A stretch of 64,000 nt of DNA from Symbiodinium natans (lineage: Eukaryota > Sar > Dinophyceae > Suessiales > Symbiodiniaceae): the NCBI GenBank assembly GCA_905221605.1, contig CAJNDS010000644.1:35714-99713 (forward strand), in the 5' to 3' direction. Positions 51,501-60,789 of the stretch are shown in pieces (position 1 is the first letter of the stretch; each line of letters begins with the position of its first letter). The notes beneath the pieces are model-generated. The model was not told the origin of the DNA. It did no database searches and worked only from the letters and a program-made list of their open reading frames with translations. A program made the translations under genes and the position numbers.

Positions 51501-54500
51501 AGACTGATCGCTGCTCTTCGACCCCTACCTTCCCTTTCAGTCCAGCGCCTGGAGGATGGCTGGAAGGGCCCCGAGCTTTTCCACAACCGCCAGGCCGGGG
51601 TTTAGGGTTTAGGGTTTAGGGTTTAGGGTTTAGGGTTTGAAGGATGTTGTGGATGACGGGGTTGGAGTTGGAGAGGGAGCACTTGGCAATCCTGGTACCC
51701 TGGTGCTGAGGCCATTGACGGCAACCTCCTGGGCAACTGCCCTGTTGAGGAGCCCAGCTTCACGTGTCCGCAGAGTGCCTGAGACGCGATGGTATGTGTT
51801 TTTGTGAGCCCATCTCGCAAAGCAGTAGTCCAGTAGGACTCACTGCAAGCTGACTCAGCAAGCACTCAAGTTCTCTCAAGATATGCTGATCTTCGAGTAC
51901 GCTCTAATGCCCAGCCTAAGGTGACCCTCCTGGTGACTGCACGCAATGCGACTTCAAAGGCCTCCCTGACGCTTGGTCTGATGCAACTTCCATTTTTTGC
52001 AGAAAGAGCATTCGCCGAGCCAAGAGAGCCTAGGACTGGAACACGGGTCTGCAGCCCACGCACCTCAGCTCAAATCGAAGAAGGCTCAGGTCGTCAAGAC
52101 ATCGGAGCCAGGCTCGTAAGTCTGGGTGACCTTTTATGCTGACGACGCAAGCAGGGGGCTGGAAAGACTAGGCCAGCAGCTCCTTGCTCCGAGCAGCCTG
52201 TGGATTCCCAACCCCCCCCCCCCTCTTAACTTCGACACCGACCTTGAGAGCAAAAACTGCAGAAGAGCAAGACCTCCAAGGGGCTAGTGGCAGTAGGGGG
52301 TTCTGCCCGCTCGTTGCCCCGAAGGCGCGACATCCTGGTGAAGCATCTCACGGAGCCTTGGGGCAAGACGTGGTAAGGGAATATTGGGCGAGGTGAGTTC
52401 TGGTTCGTGTCAGTCCGGGGAGTCCCCCCTCTTCGTGCCCTTTTCAGCCGAGGAGTTGCACGATCTGGGTGTAACAATGCTCCGCCTCGATGCAGCAAGC
52501 CCTTCGGCTTCTTGTGCGTCCGGCGGCTGGTCAAACAGGGCTCCCGACAGCTCCCCACAGCTCCCACGCAGCCCAGGCTACGTCTCCACGGAGGATTTGG
52601 CAGCGAACCTTGGGCTTAGACAAAAGAACCGGGCAACAAAGGCGGCTGCCTGCAGAGAAGCTCTTTTGGGCCCTTAACGAGTCTCTCCTGGCTGACGTGT
52701 GACCTGCTCCACATGGCGGTTTCTGAAAACAGGGGTTTACACCTTTTTTTGGGGGGTCCCTTTAAGGGGATTCTGTTCTACTTGGGGTGGAAAATCGGGG
52801 TACCCCTTTTTTGGGAAGCTTGGAAGGCCTGAGCCGAAATCCCCCCATGTGTTGGTGTAACTCCGGCCAGTGGGGGCGTCCGAGGATCATCAATCAGCTG
52901 CCCTGGGACTTGGTGCACCTCGGCACAGAAGCGCTTGATTTCTCTGGCGCAAGTTCTTGTTCGGAGATGGAGTGAGGTAGCCAGCAAAGTTGTGGGGGTT
53001 GCGAGGCCTTGCTCAGCAGGCTATACACGGACGCGAGCCGGTAAAGCGAGTCGTTGCTTGGAATGGGCCAGGTACCAGGAGTGGTGGGGCGGCGTGCCTC
53101 TCGAAGAGAGGAGACTGCTTGGCCTGAGTGCAGCCCATGCTGCAGCATGTATTGACATCCCTTAACCCTACACTGAGCATGGAATAGATCAGGTGCAGAC
53201 TCATATTGCAGCTGGGCAGCTCGTATTAGGTGTCCCGCCAACATGGGTTGTCAGGTGGGTTTCATCAGCGAAACCTCAACGAAGCCTGCTCGGTGCGAGG
53301 AGCGTGGCCGTCGGGCACTACCGGGATCAGAAGTATGGGCTGAAGATGCTCAGCTGCGGTGAACATGCAACCCTCAGAAAGGAAGTCGTCAAATAGCAAG
53401 GCCTAAACGAAAGTCTGAAAGAACGTTGCTGTGCCCCGCCAGCGGTTAAATGCTTGGTCACGGCCTCCGTGGCAGGCCGTCTAATCAGGCCATGGTATCC
53501 TCTGCGGCTGTTTCCTATGGTGGGCCGCCGCTAGCGGTAGCCGGAAAAGGCTCCAAAGTTCCGGATTCTGCATGCCAGTTGCGAGTTCTTCTGAAGGCGC
53601 CTTGTGGTAGCATGCCCCGAATCTTCCAAAGCCTCTGAAAAAGGCTAGTTCGCGGATTGGAGCAAGCAAAAACAGCAACCCAGAACGTCTTCTGCGTTGC
53701 ACAAAATCCTGCGAGCCTATGAGGGCTCAAGTGTGAACTCTGAGGATCACCAATGCCCTGGGCGTGGGCGACGCCAAGTACATGCCGGAGAGGGAAGTTT
53801 TGTGGGAGTCGTCTTTGGGCGTCCCCCTCCTCTCTTGCAATTCTGTCTTTCGGAAGGGCTTCTTTCTGAAGCTCCAAGCTTTTGTGGCTGACAAGATTCA
53901 TGGAGATTCCGCAGCCCAGTCGGGAGTCTCTAAGCTAGCATTCCCTCACATTGCCTCTCCCCTTGGAACGACCTGGGATGCTTTCGTTCTCTTGAGGAGC
54001 TCTTGAACATTAGCCACGGCATCGATGGCATCCCCCCAGAGCGCGCCGTCTACCCGCTGACCTTCCACGACCAGAGGCCCGTCCTAAGCACGGGAGTTGG
54101 AGTGAAGACTTCCCTGCTGCCCTTCCGTGGCCCTACATCTTCTAGGCGGTGTAGGCCAGTGCAGGCCCACCGTAGCGGCTGGAGCGTTCATGATCACCAG
54201 CAGAGAGCCCGCTCCACACCTCATCAGGCGAACGTGTCGAGCCCCAAGCCTGTGACTTGCGCAGCGCAGGACTTTCGAGGCTGATCGCTTCGTCCCGACC
54301 TTCAAGAACGGCTTGGACCCTCGTTCGGTCATGTTCGGTCTAAGTTTTCGGAGCGTTCTGTGAGCTGGAGATGCACAAAAGGGGGCTTGAATCCACCAAC
54401 GTGGATGCTTCAACGGGCAGCCGCATGATGAGCCGCCTGAGCCTAGGAGTTTCATCAGCAGCAGAAGTTCATGCTCGCCTGGCCGGAGGCGGTTGGCGTG

Positions 54501-57419
54501 TGCCAGGCTTGCAATCATTTTGTCATGGGCTGGTGGAGGCGCTCGAAATCCAGGGCCCAGAACCCTAAACCCTAAACCCTAAACCCTAAACCCTAAACCC
54601 TAAACCCTAAACCCTAAACCCTAAACCCTAAACCCTAAACCCTTGATAGCTCGCGGATGCGATGTCTCAGCTTCGAATGCTTGATAGAACCTCCTCCTTG
54701 GAAGCATCGTGGACATGTCGGGCATGTGCAGTCAACCCAAAAGCGCTCGGGAGCAAAGGCGCCTCTTTGGCGGCTACACCTTCACGGACATGGATGCGGG
54801 ACCCCCTGGAAACTGCGACATGGTTGCAAGCATTTTATGGGATTCTGCAGTAAGTGAATGGGAGTCATGCAAGCCAACAAGCCAAGGTGGGAACGGCCGA
54901 TGCCAGCCATTTCCCGTGTACATGTTCAATGATGCCGAGCCTCGCTGCACCTTGGGCTAAGAGGTCTGCCTCCTCACTCTCCTTGGAATCTCCCAGACTT
55001 TTATGTGTATAATGTTGGGTTAGAGTTGGCGGTAGTCTGCCAATGACCCAAGGCAAATCTCTTTCGCACTGAATTCCTGAGTCTTCCTGGCAGTTTTTTT
55101 GAACCTGGGCTCAATGAACGGCTTCCAAGAACACGAGTCTCTCACAGATTGCCTCAAGCGCGTTTCGTGAGGCTTGAAGCAGCACAGGCAGATCTTTTTC
55201 AACGTGTCGCCTGCAACCTTTGCACCTTTGCATCCAAGGGTACCCCTTTTGTACCCCAAACTGCAACAGAAAAGAACCCCCTTACAGGGACCCCCCAAAA
55301 AGTAAAAGGGTACCCCTATTTTTGGACACCCCAAGATGTTTTCAGGCATGCCGACGCCCACGACATCCCCATTGGCAACCGACTACGAGGTCCGGGGTGT
55401 GAACCGCGGCCCACCCGCCAACATGCGAAAGCAGTCTCCCTCTTGAGATTCTGCCCCTACTGCCCTAAACTCGGAAACCCCAAAGCCTAGAAACCCTAAA
55501 ACCCTAAACCCTAAACCCTAAAACCCAAGAGACCCGAAACCCTAAACCCTGCAACCTAAAAACCTTAAACCCCCAACGAAGAACTCTCGCCCCTCAGGGC
55601 TGGGTCTGTGAGCACCGCTGGGAGGGTATCGCCGGCCTTGTGGGCTTCCGCAAGGCAGCTGGGTTCCCTGAACCAAGGCATATACCTTACATTGCAAGGC
55701 ATATACCTTACATTGCAACAAGCCATCCTGGTAGGACTTGAGGGGGTTGTTTGATGAAGGGGTAGTGGGCTCCCTGGGGCCATTCTTCAAGGCTTCTCGG
55801 CAGTTGATTCGGGGGAGGATCTGGGATATCGCAGGGAAGAGGAGTCCGAATGCCGTAGACAGGGCAGGCCCTGTTCTTGTCTCAATGATTCCGGGGTTTT
55901 TCTTGTTCTTACTGTTGCCTTTCACTAGGGCTTCTATCCGACCATTGGCTAGGGCTCCGTGCCCTGGAGGCTTCTGCAGGAGTGGACTTGCGGTGCGGAG
56001 GAAGAGTACAGAGTACAGTGAATGATTGGGGCGTCTTGCGCTCATTTCATTCCTTTGGGTGTCCTGGCGGCCTCGGTCGCCTCTTAAGCAGACCCTCCAG
56101 ACACTCGATCCTAAAAGCGTGCAACGAGCGCAAAGAGCCCAACTTTTCAAGCCTTCCTAGCGCCACAAAGAGCCCCTTCTGCTTCAGGCTTGTCGCGGGC
56201 TTCCCGTTACGCAGACGTGGTCGGAGTCGAGCATTCCATCTGTAGGCGCGGGCTAAGCATATAAGGAGCTTGTGGCACTCTTGTGCAATTCTTGTGCGGC
56301 CGGTACAAGCTAAACCCGAAACCCTAAGCCCTAAACCCTGAACCCTAAACCCTAAACCCTAAACCTGTCAAGTTCTCATCGAGCCGATTCTGGAGCCCTG
56401 TGACCTATGTAGACTTCCTGGACCCATCTTTCAAACCGAATCATGTTTTGGGGGTTTCCTAAATTCGGGGGGGACCTGACTGGGCTCCTTATTCTAAGGC
56501 AATCATGCCGCGGGACATTGGGGGCCCCCTCTTTTCGTACACCCCCAAAAGTCCGAACCCCCATATCCCAGACATACCCCAGGACCGATCCTGAGACTTG
56601 GGGAAGGAACCAAGAGCAGCATGATGGGCCCTCAAACGCCCCAACCTCGCCAGAACACCTTAAGCTTGGGCCTAAACATCCGTGAACGTCATAAAGCCCC
56701 AAGCCCTCAACCCAGACTCCTTACCACTTCCGGACGTTCCAGGACTAGGACGCTTTGCTTTCCGCGCTGGTCCCGACTGCTTCGTTGCACTGGTGCGAGG
56801 TGACAACACACGGCCGTGCAGCTGCAACGTTGGCACTTTCGGGTTTTTGGGTATGCAGCGTTTAATTTGGGTTCAAGATCGTGGTTGAAGCCTGTTTGGA
56901 CCCGTTGTTGCCATGTTGTGCAAGTTGAATGCTTCCGAGCTTGCATCGAAGCGTCCAGGCTGCTACAATCGAAATCCAGACCTCTTGATACCCTAGGGCC
57001 TCCTTGGTGACTCGAAGCTGAAGCAGCCTGTAGCCACAGAGCTCACAAAAACTGCATATTCACATATCATTGTCTTTGTCACTCCCTCTGTTGCTAAAAG
57101 TACTGGTACTATCTTGAGTTCCCTTATGATGGTTACAGAGACTGCTGCTACATATGTGTAAACACATGCGAATTTGTAATCCCATATAGAGCCCTTCAGA
57201 ACTTGATTGGGATGCTCCCCCCTATCCTAACAGTCCTTCATAGGGACTCTACTAGGGGGTACGATAGTCCCGATACTAACAGCCCTAAATAGGGATTCTC
57301 ATAGGGGGTTACTGCAGTCCCTACTCCCTGTCAGTATAAAGGGGGTGAACATCCCAACTTGTGTTCCTCTTAGGTGGCCCAACTACTGGGGCAACCTCGG
57401 CCCTTGGCGGCTCGCAGGC
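42549..57419 (+). CDS. Alpha-amylase, animal-type GH13, at least 13-14 short exons (partial model)
   Basis: Hydrolyses alpha-1,4 bonds of starch-like glucans; such enzymes are usually secreted. Scattered plus-strand segments appear in the order of an animal-type amylase. Recognised segments: VYVQLWEWNFDDI (42555), ECANYLGPNGFDAVQVSP (48639), EWFTKYQPIGFGLNSRSGSE (49005), GQFKEMVAKCRAAGVQ (49425), VIVDVILNHVA (49791), REYW (52376), ELHDLGVTMLRLDAA (52453, with the nucleophile Asp at 52489), YVSTEDLAANLG (52579), RPRIINQLPWDLVHLG (52877), IPPERAVYPLTFHDQR (54027), GYTFTDMDAGPP (54772), GWVCEHRWEGIAGLVGFRK (55598), RFAFRAGPDCFVALVRGDN (56748) and WPNYWGNLGPWRLAG (57375). Exons 1/2, 3/4, 4/5 and 8/9 join in frame with GC..AG introns. 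Missing: N-terminus, segments between 49.85 and 52.3 kb and around 53-54.7 kb, and the C-terminus. A decayed gene is possible. Confidence 0.72.
42695..42704 (+). promoter_or_regulatory. Possible relict of the dinoflagellate spliced leader
   Basis: TTTGGCTCAA, ten bases identical to the 3' part of the dinoflagellate spliced leader as I remember it, ends 20 bases before the start codon at 42725. Sequence further upstream is only loosely similar. Such relics mark genes that returned to the genome from trans-spliced mRNA. A ten-base match has an appreciable chance background. Confidence 0.35.
42725..48152 (+). CDS. Receptor-like protein: solute-binding domain, ephrin-receptor-like Cys repeats, membrane spans, TIR domain (4 exons)
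   Basis: Proposed exons: 42725-43457, 44143-44943, 45074-45199 and 45811-48152. All three introns are phase 1 (donors GT, GC, GC) and the sum is 1333 codons plus stop. The ATG at 42725 starts a signal peptide (LVLWLAVCTYSARASA). Residues about 30-410 resemble the substrate-binding domain of glycine-betaine-type ABC transporters found in algal membrane proteins (LGIWINGNPQDLIMSAIF; VCIPCLTCYTWGVAWYF). About 430-570 are GCC2/GCC3-type Cys repeats (CPPGRYS, CQPGFSQS, CAPGTFSDESGS). About 589-944 hold roughly eight hydrophobic spans. A TIR domain spans 948-1045: TTFISHQK, VFYDSDDLLNLGDLF, and SVWCVGEL with the Glu expected in catalytic TIRs. A second, degenerate TIR-like segment follows near 1136-1212. 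It probably senses an extracellular solute and signals through TIR; this is inference. The gene lies wholly within alpha-amylase intron 1. Confidence 0.75.
45338..45448. repeat. Interstitial telomere-like repeats in the third intron of the TIR gene
   Basis: Degenerate CCCTAAA/CCCTAAG copies in the intron 45200-45810. Confidence 0.8.
48633..49847 (+). CDS. Alpha-amylase exons 2-5
   Basis: Exon 2 is 48633 to about 48723. Exon 3 is 49005-49064 (an upstream start at 48961 is possible), exon 4 is 49425-49472 and exon 5 is 49791-49847. Donors at 49065, 49473 and 49848 are all GC. Exons 3-4-5 join in phase 0 as SGSE-GQFKEM and AGVQ-VIVDVILNH. The last segment holds the conserved D-x-x-x-N-H motif of GH13 enzymes. 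Confidence 0.75.
48739..48792. repeat. Interstitial telomere-like repeats, amylase intron 2
   Basis: CCCTAAA with CCCGAAA and CCCTAAG variants, beginning about 15 bases after the proposed end of exon 2. Confidence 0.85.
49672..49775. mobile_element. Short inverted-repeat element (copy 1), adjacent to an amylase 3' splice site
   Basis: 104 bases bounded by TTGGGATGTTCCCCC and GGGGGAACATCCCAA, with an internal CTATAAA-like palindromic core (ACTAGCAGT ... ATAGGGG). It ends 15 bases before exon 5. It is homologous to the element at 57207-57357. No clear target duplication is seen; AGATC occurs near both ends but not flush. Confidence 0.7.
49848..52339 (+). other. Amylase intron(s) with unplaced exon candidates
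   Basis: About 2.5 kb of intronic sequence. G-rich GGGTTTGGGG-type runs with short tandem similarity occupy 50370-50720. Two open pieces may be exons: 51541-51600 (QRLEDGWKGPELFHNRQAG, after a strong CCCTTTCAG acceptor) and 51711-51779 (AIDGNLLGNCPVEEPSFTCP). Neither can be placed with certainty in the amylase fold. Confidence 0.35.
51393..51641. repeat. Pair of oppositely oriented telomere-like arrays
   Basis: CCCTAAA copies (about 13, a few variants) at 51393-51492 and TTTAGGG copies (about 6) at 51599-51641, flanking a ~100-base segment that contains a possible exon. Confidence 0.9.
52340..52930 (+). CDS. Alpha-amylase exons around the catalytic nucleophile
   Basis: An exon ending REYW (GC donor at 52388), then 52453-52498 (ELHDLGVTMLRLDAA), 52577 to about 52613 (YVSTEDLAANLG) and 52871 to about 52930 (RPRIINQLPWDLVHLGTE). 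The split Ser codon across 52498/52577 (phase 1) restores DAAS-YVSTED. At the place where the acid/base Glu is expected (Q-E in the family) the sequence reads N-Q-L-P. Confidence 0.65.
52733..52820 (+). repeat. Dispersed repeat copy, related in reverse orientation to 55233-55318
   Basis: Shares TTTTGGGGGGTCCCT ... AAGGGG ... TTCT ... GGGGTACCCCTTTT with the reverse complement of 55233-55318. It lies just upstream of the amylase exon at 52871. Confidence 0.6.
52931..53996 (+). other. Amylase intronic region with unplaced coding-like pieces
   Basis: About 1 kb in which the amylase segment between the acid/base motif and the third catalytic Asp should lie. Pieces near 53320-53350 (HYRDQKYGLKML) and 53752-53790 (ITNALGVGDAKYMPE) look coding-like but cannot be matched with confidence. 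Confidence 0.3.
53997..57419 (+). CDS. Alpha-amylase exons of the second half
   Basis: Exons: 53997 to about 54094 (LLNISHGIDGIPPERAVY then LTFHDQRP, the third catalytic Asp in F-H-D), 54759-54849 (GYTFTDMDAGPP; canonical GTAAGT donor), 55598-55654 (GWVCEHRWEGIAGLVGFRK; GC donor), 56743-56812 (C-terminal domain strands) and 57374 to about 57419. A telomere-like array lies just upstream of the 55598 exon and another between 56313 and 56367. Confidence 0.65.
54561..54643. repeat. Perfect CCCTAAA array, about twelve copies, in an amylase intron
   Basis: Uninterrupted 7-base repeats, the cleanest telomere-like array of the window. Confidence 0.97.
55233..55318 (-). repeat. Dispersed repeat copy with GGGTACCCC ends
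   Basis: Bounded by AAGGGTACCCCTTTT and AAAAGGGTACCCCT, an imperfect terminal inverted repeat. The interior matches 52733-52820 in reverse. A possible second short-element family in amylase introns. Confidence 0.55.
55487..55570. repeat. Telomere-like repeats just upstream of an amylase exon
   Basis: CCCTAAA with AAACCCTAAAACC variants, ending about 30 bases before the 55598 acceptor. Confidence 0.85.
55655..56742 (+). other. Amylase intron with telomere-like patch
   Basis: No exon is recognised. 55675-55720 contains a 24-base segment (GGCATATACCTTACATTGCA plus flank) duplicated in tandem. CCCTAAA copies lie at 56313-56367. Confidence 0.5.
57207..57357. mobile_element. Short inverted-repeat element (copy 2), adjacent to an amylase 3' splice site
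   Basis: 151 bases bounded by TTGGGATGCTCCCCC and GGGGGTGAACATCCCAA. Interior motifs (CTAACAGT, CATAGGGA, TACTAGGGGGTAC-like) match copy 1, partly duplicated. CTTG occurs on both sides (57202-57205 and 57358-57361), a possible 4-base target duplication with one extra A at the left. It ends 16 bases before the exon at 57374. Confidence 0.7.
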
Positions 57420-57523
57420 GTGAGAAGCTGTGGAATCACCGGAGGAAGCTGCCATATATATGTATATATATATGTGAGAGAGCCCTTTCGGGTCTATTTT
57501 GCGTATCCTCTTCCTTGCCTTCT

Positions 57524-60255
57524 ATTTAATTAATTTAATTAATTTAATTAATTTAATTAATTTAATTAATTTAATTAATTTAATTAATTTAATTAATTTA
57601 ATTAATTGAATTAATAGAAATCAACAAATTTCTTTTGCGAATTCAATTAATTTAATTAATTCAATTAATTGGATTAATTGAATTAATTGAATTCGAAAAA
57701 CCTCTTTCGCTAATTCAATTAATTCAATTAATTCAATTAATTGGATTAATTGAATTAATTGAATTCGAAAAGCATCTTTCGCTAATTCAATTAATTCAAT
57801 TAATTCAATTATCTGTTTTTTTTTTTTTAAAACAAAGATTTTCCCTCTATTGAATTAATTCAATTAATTCAATTAATTCAATTAATTCAATTAATTCAAT
57901 TAATTGGATTAATTGAATTAATTGAATTCGAAAAGCATCTTTCGCTAATTCAATTAATTCAATTAATTCAATTAATTTGATTAATTGAATTAATTGAATT
58001 CGAAAAGCATCTTTCGCTAATTCAATTAATTCAATTAATTCAATTAATTGAATTAATTGAATTAATTGAATTAATTGAAATAATTGAATTAATTGAATTA
58101 ATTGAATTAATTGAATTAATTCAATACGCGGGAAATCCGGATTTCGATTAGGGAACCCCACATAATTGAATTAATTGAATTAATTGAATTCGAAAAACCT
58201 CTTTCGCTAATTCAATTAATTCAATTAATTGGATTAATTGGATTAATTGAATTAATTGAATTCGAAAAGCATCTTTCGCTAATTCAATTAATTCAATTAA
58301 TTCAATTATCTGTGTTTTTTAAAAAACAAAGATTTTCCCTCTATTGAATTAATTCAATTAATTCAATTAATTCAATTAATTCAATTAATTCAATTAATTC
58401 AATTAATTGGATTAATTGGATTAATTGAATTAATTGAATTCGAAAAGCATCTTTCGCTAATTCAATTAATTCAATTAATTCAATTAATTGGATTAATTGA
58501 ATTAATTGAATTCGAAAAGCATCTTTCGCTAATTCAATTAATTCAATTAATTCAATTAATTGAATTAATTGAATTAATTGAATTAATTGAATTAATTGAA
58601 TTAATTCAATACGCGGGAAATCCGGATTTCGATTAGGGAACCCCACATAATTGAATTAATTGAATTAATTGAATTCGAAAAACCTCTTTCGCTTATTCAA
58701 TTAATTCAATTAATTCAATTAATTGGATTAATTGAATTAATTGAATTCGAAAAGCATCTTTCGCTAATTCAATTAATTTAATTAATTCAATTATCTGTTT
58801 TTTTTTTTAAAACAAAGATTTTCCCTCTATTGAATTAATTCAATTAATTCAATTAATTCAATTAATTCAATTAATTCAATTAATTGGATTAATTGAATTA
58901 ATTGAATTCGAAAAGCATCTTTCGCTAATTCAATTAATTCAATTAATTCAATTAATTGGATTAATTGAATTAATTGAATTCGAAAAGCATCTTTCGCTAA
59001 TTCAATTAATTCAATTAATTCAATTAATTGAATGAATTGAATTACTTGAATTATTTGAATTAATTGAATTAATTGAATTAATTCAATACGCGGGAAATCC
59101 GGATTTCGATTAGGGAACCCCACATAATTGAATTAATTGAATTAATTGAATTCGAAAAACCTCTTTCGCTAATTCAATTAATTAATTCAATTAATTCAAT
59201 TAATTCAATTAATTGGATTAATTGAATTAATTGAATTCGAAAAGCATCTTTCGCTAATTCAATTAATTTAATTAATTCAATTATCTGTTTTTTTTTTTTA
59301 ACAAAGATTTTCCCTCTATTGAATTAATTCAATTAATTCAATTAATTGAATGAATTGAATTAATTGAATTAATTGAATTAATTGAATTAATTGAATTAAT
59401 TGAATTAATTGAATTAATTGAATTAATTCAATACGCGGGAAATCCGGATTTCGATTAGGGAACCCCACATAATTGAATTAATTGAATTAATTGAATTCGA
59501 AAAACCTCTTTCGCTAATTCAATTAATTCAATTAATTGAATTAATTCAATTAATTCAATTAATTGGATTAATTGAATTAATTGAATTCGAAAAGCATCTT
59601 TCGCTAATTCAATTAATTCAATTAATTCAATTATCTGTTTTTTTTTTTTTAAACAAAGATTTTCCCTCTATTGAATTAATTCAATTAATTCAATTAATTC
59701 AATTAATTCATTTAATTCAATTAATTCAATTAATTCAATTAATTGGATTAATTGAATTAATTGAATTCGAAAAGCATCTTTCGCTAATTCAATTAATTCA
59801 ATTAATTCAATTAATTGGATTAATTGAATTAATTGAATTCGAAAAGCATCTTTCGCTAATTCAATTAATTCAATTAATTTAATTAATTCAATTAATTCAA
59901 TTAATTGGATTAATTGAATTAATTGAATTCGAAAAGCATCTTTCGCTAATTCAATTAGTTCAATTAATTCAATTAATTCAATTAATTGAATTAATTGAAT
60001 TAATTGAATTAATTGAACTAATTGAATTAATTGAATTAATTGAATTAATTGAATTAATTGAATTAATTCAATACGCGGGAAATCCGGATCTCGATTAGGG
60101 AACCCCACATAATTGAATTAATTGAATTAATTGAATTAATTGAATTCGAAAAACCTCTTTCGCTAATTCAATTAATTCAATTAATTCAATTAATTCAATT
60201 AATTGGATTAATTGAATTAATCGAATTAGTTAGATTAATTAAATTAATTAAAGTG
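57524..60255. repeat. AATTAATTG / AATTAATTC satellite with higher-order structure
   Basis: Built from a 9-base unit in two mirror orientations, ordered into ~60-70-base blocks centred on GAATTCGAAAAGCATCTTTCGC. Larger units are marked by CAATACGCGGGAAATCCGG at 58122, 58608, 59084, 59429 and 60069 and by a T-run before AACAAAGATTTTCCCTC. Marker spacing is 486, 476, 345 and 640 bases, so block number varies. Minus-strand frames of 98-146 codons recur in each unit because the 9-base period keeps one frame open. I treat them as artefacts. Confidence 0.95.
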
Positions 60256-60265
60256 TCCATAATCT

Positions 60266-60641
60266 GAGTTATCATAATTATGATAACTTTAGGTTCCCAA
60301 ACCTGAGTTATCATGATTATGATAACTTTAGGTTCCCAAACCTGAGTCATCATAATTATGATAGCTTTAAGGTCCCCAGTCTGAGTTATCATGATTATGA
60401 TAACCTTAGGTTCCCAAGCCTGAGTTATCATAATTATGATAACTTTAGGTTCCCAAACCTGAGTTATCATAATTATGATAACCTTAGGTTCCCAAACCTG
60501 AGTTATCATAATTACGATAACTTTAGGTTCCCAAACCTGAGTTATCATAATATTGATAACTTTAGAGTCACCAACTGGAGTTATCATAATTATGATAACT
60601 CCTTAGGGTCCCACCCCTGAGTTATCATAATTATGATAACT
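60266..60641. repeat. 39-bp tandem array with a 22-bp perfect palindrome per unit
   Basis: Ten units at strict 39-base spacing (60266, 60305, 60344, 60383, 60422, 60461, 60500, 60539, 60578, then 60619). Each has the half-site AGTTATCATAA followed by its exact inverse, then CTTTAGGTTCCCAAACCTG as spacer. Confidence 0.95.
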
Positions 60642-60789
60642 TTTAATTCGCAGCTTCACCTTAAGAGAGAGGCGCGCGAATAGGGGGGTGTAATATCAAG
60701 CGATTGTGTGCTACAATATGGAGTAGAGGAAGTGTGCAGGTAGGTGTGCGGGACGATGAAATAAGACTAGTGAGTAGAATGATGAAGCG

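Noticed and set aside
57847-60108. Five minus-strand ORFs of about 100-146 codons with repeated LIQ/LIE
   Set aside because: The 9-base satellite unit keeps one frame open; no other coding evidence. Kept only as a low-level observation.
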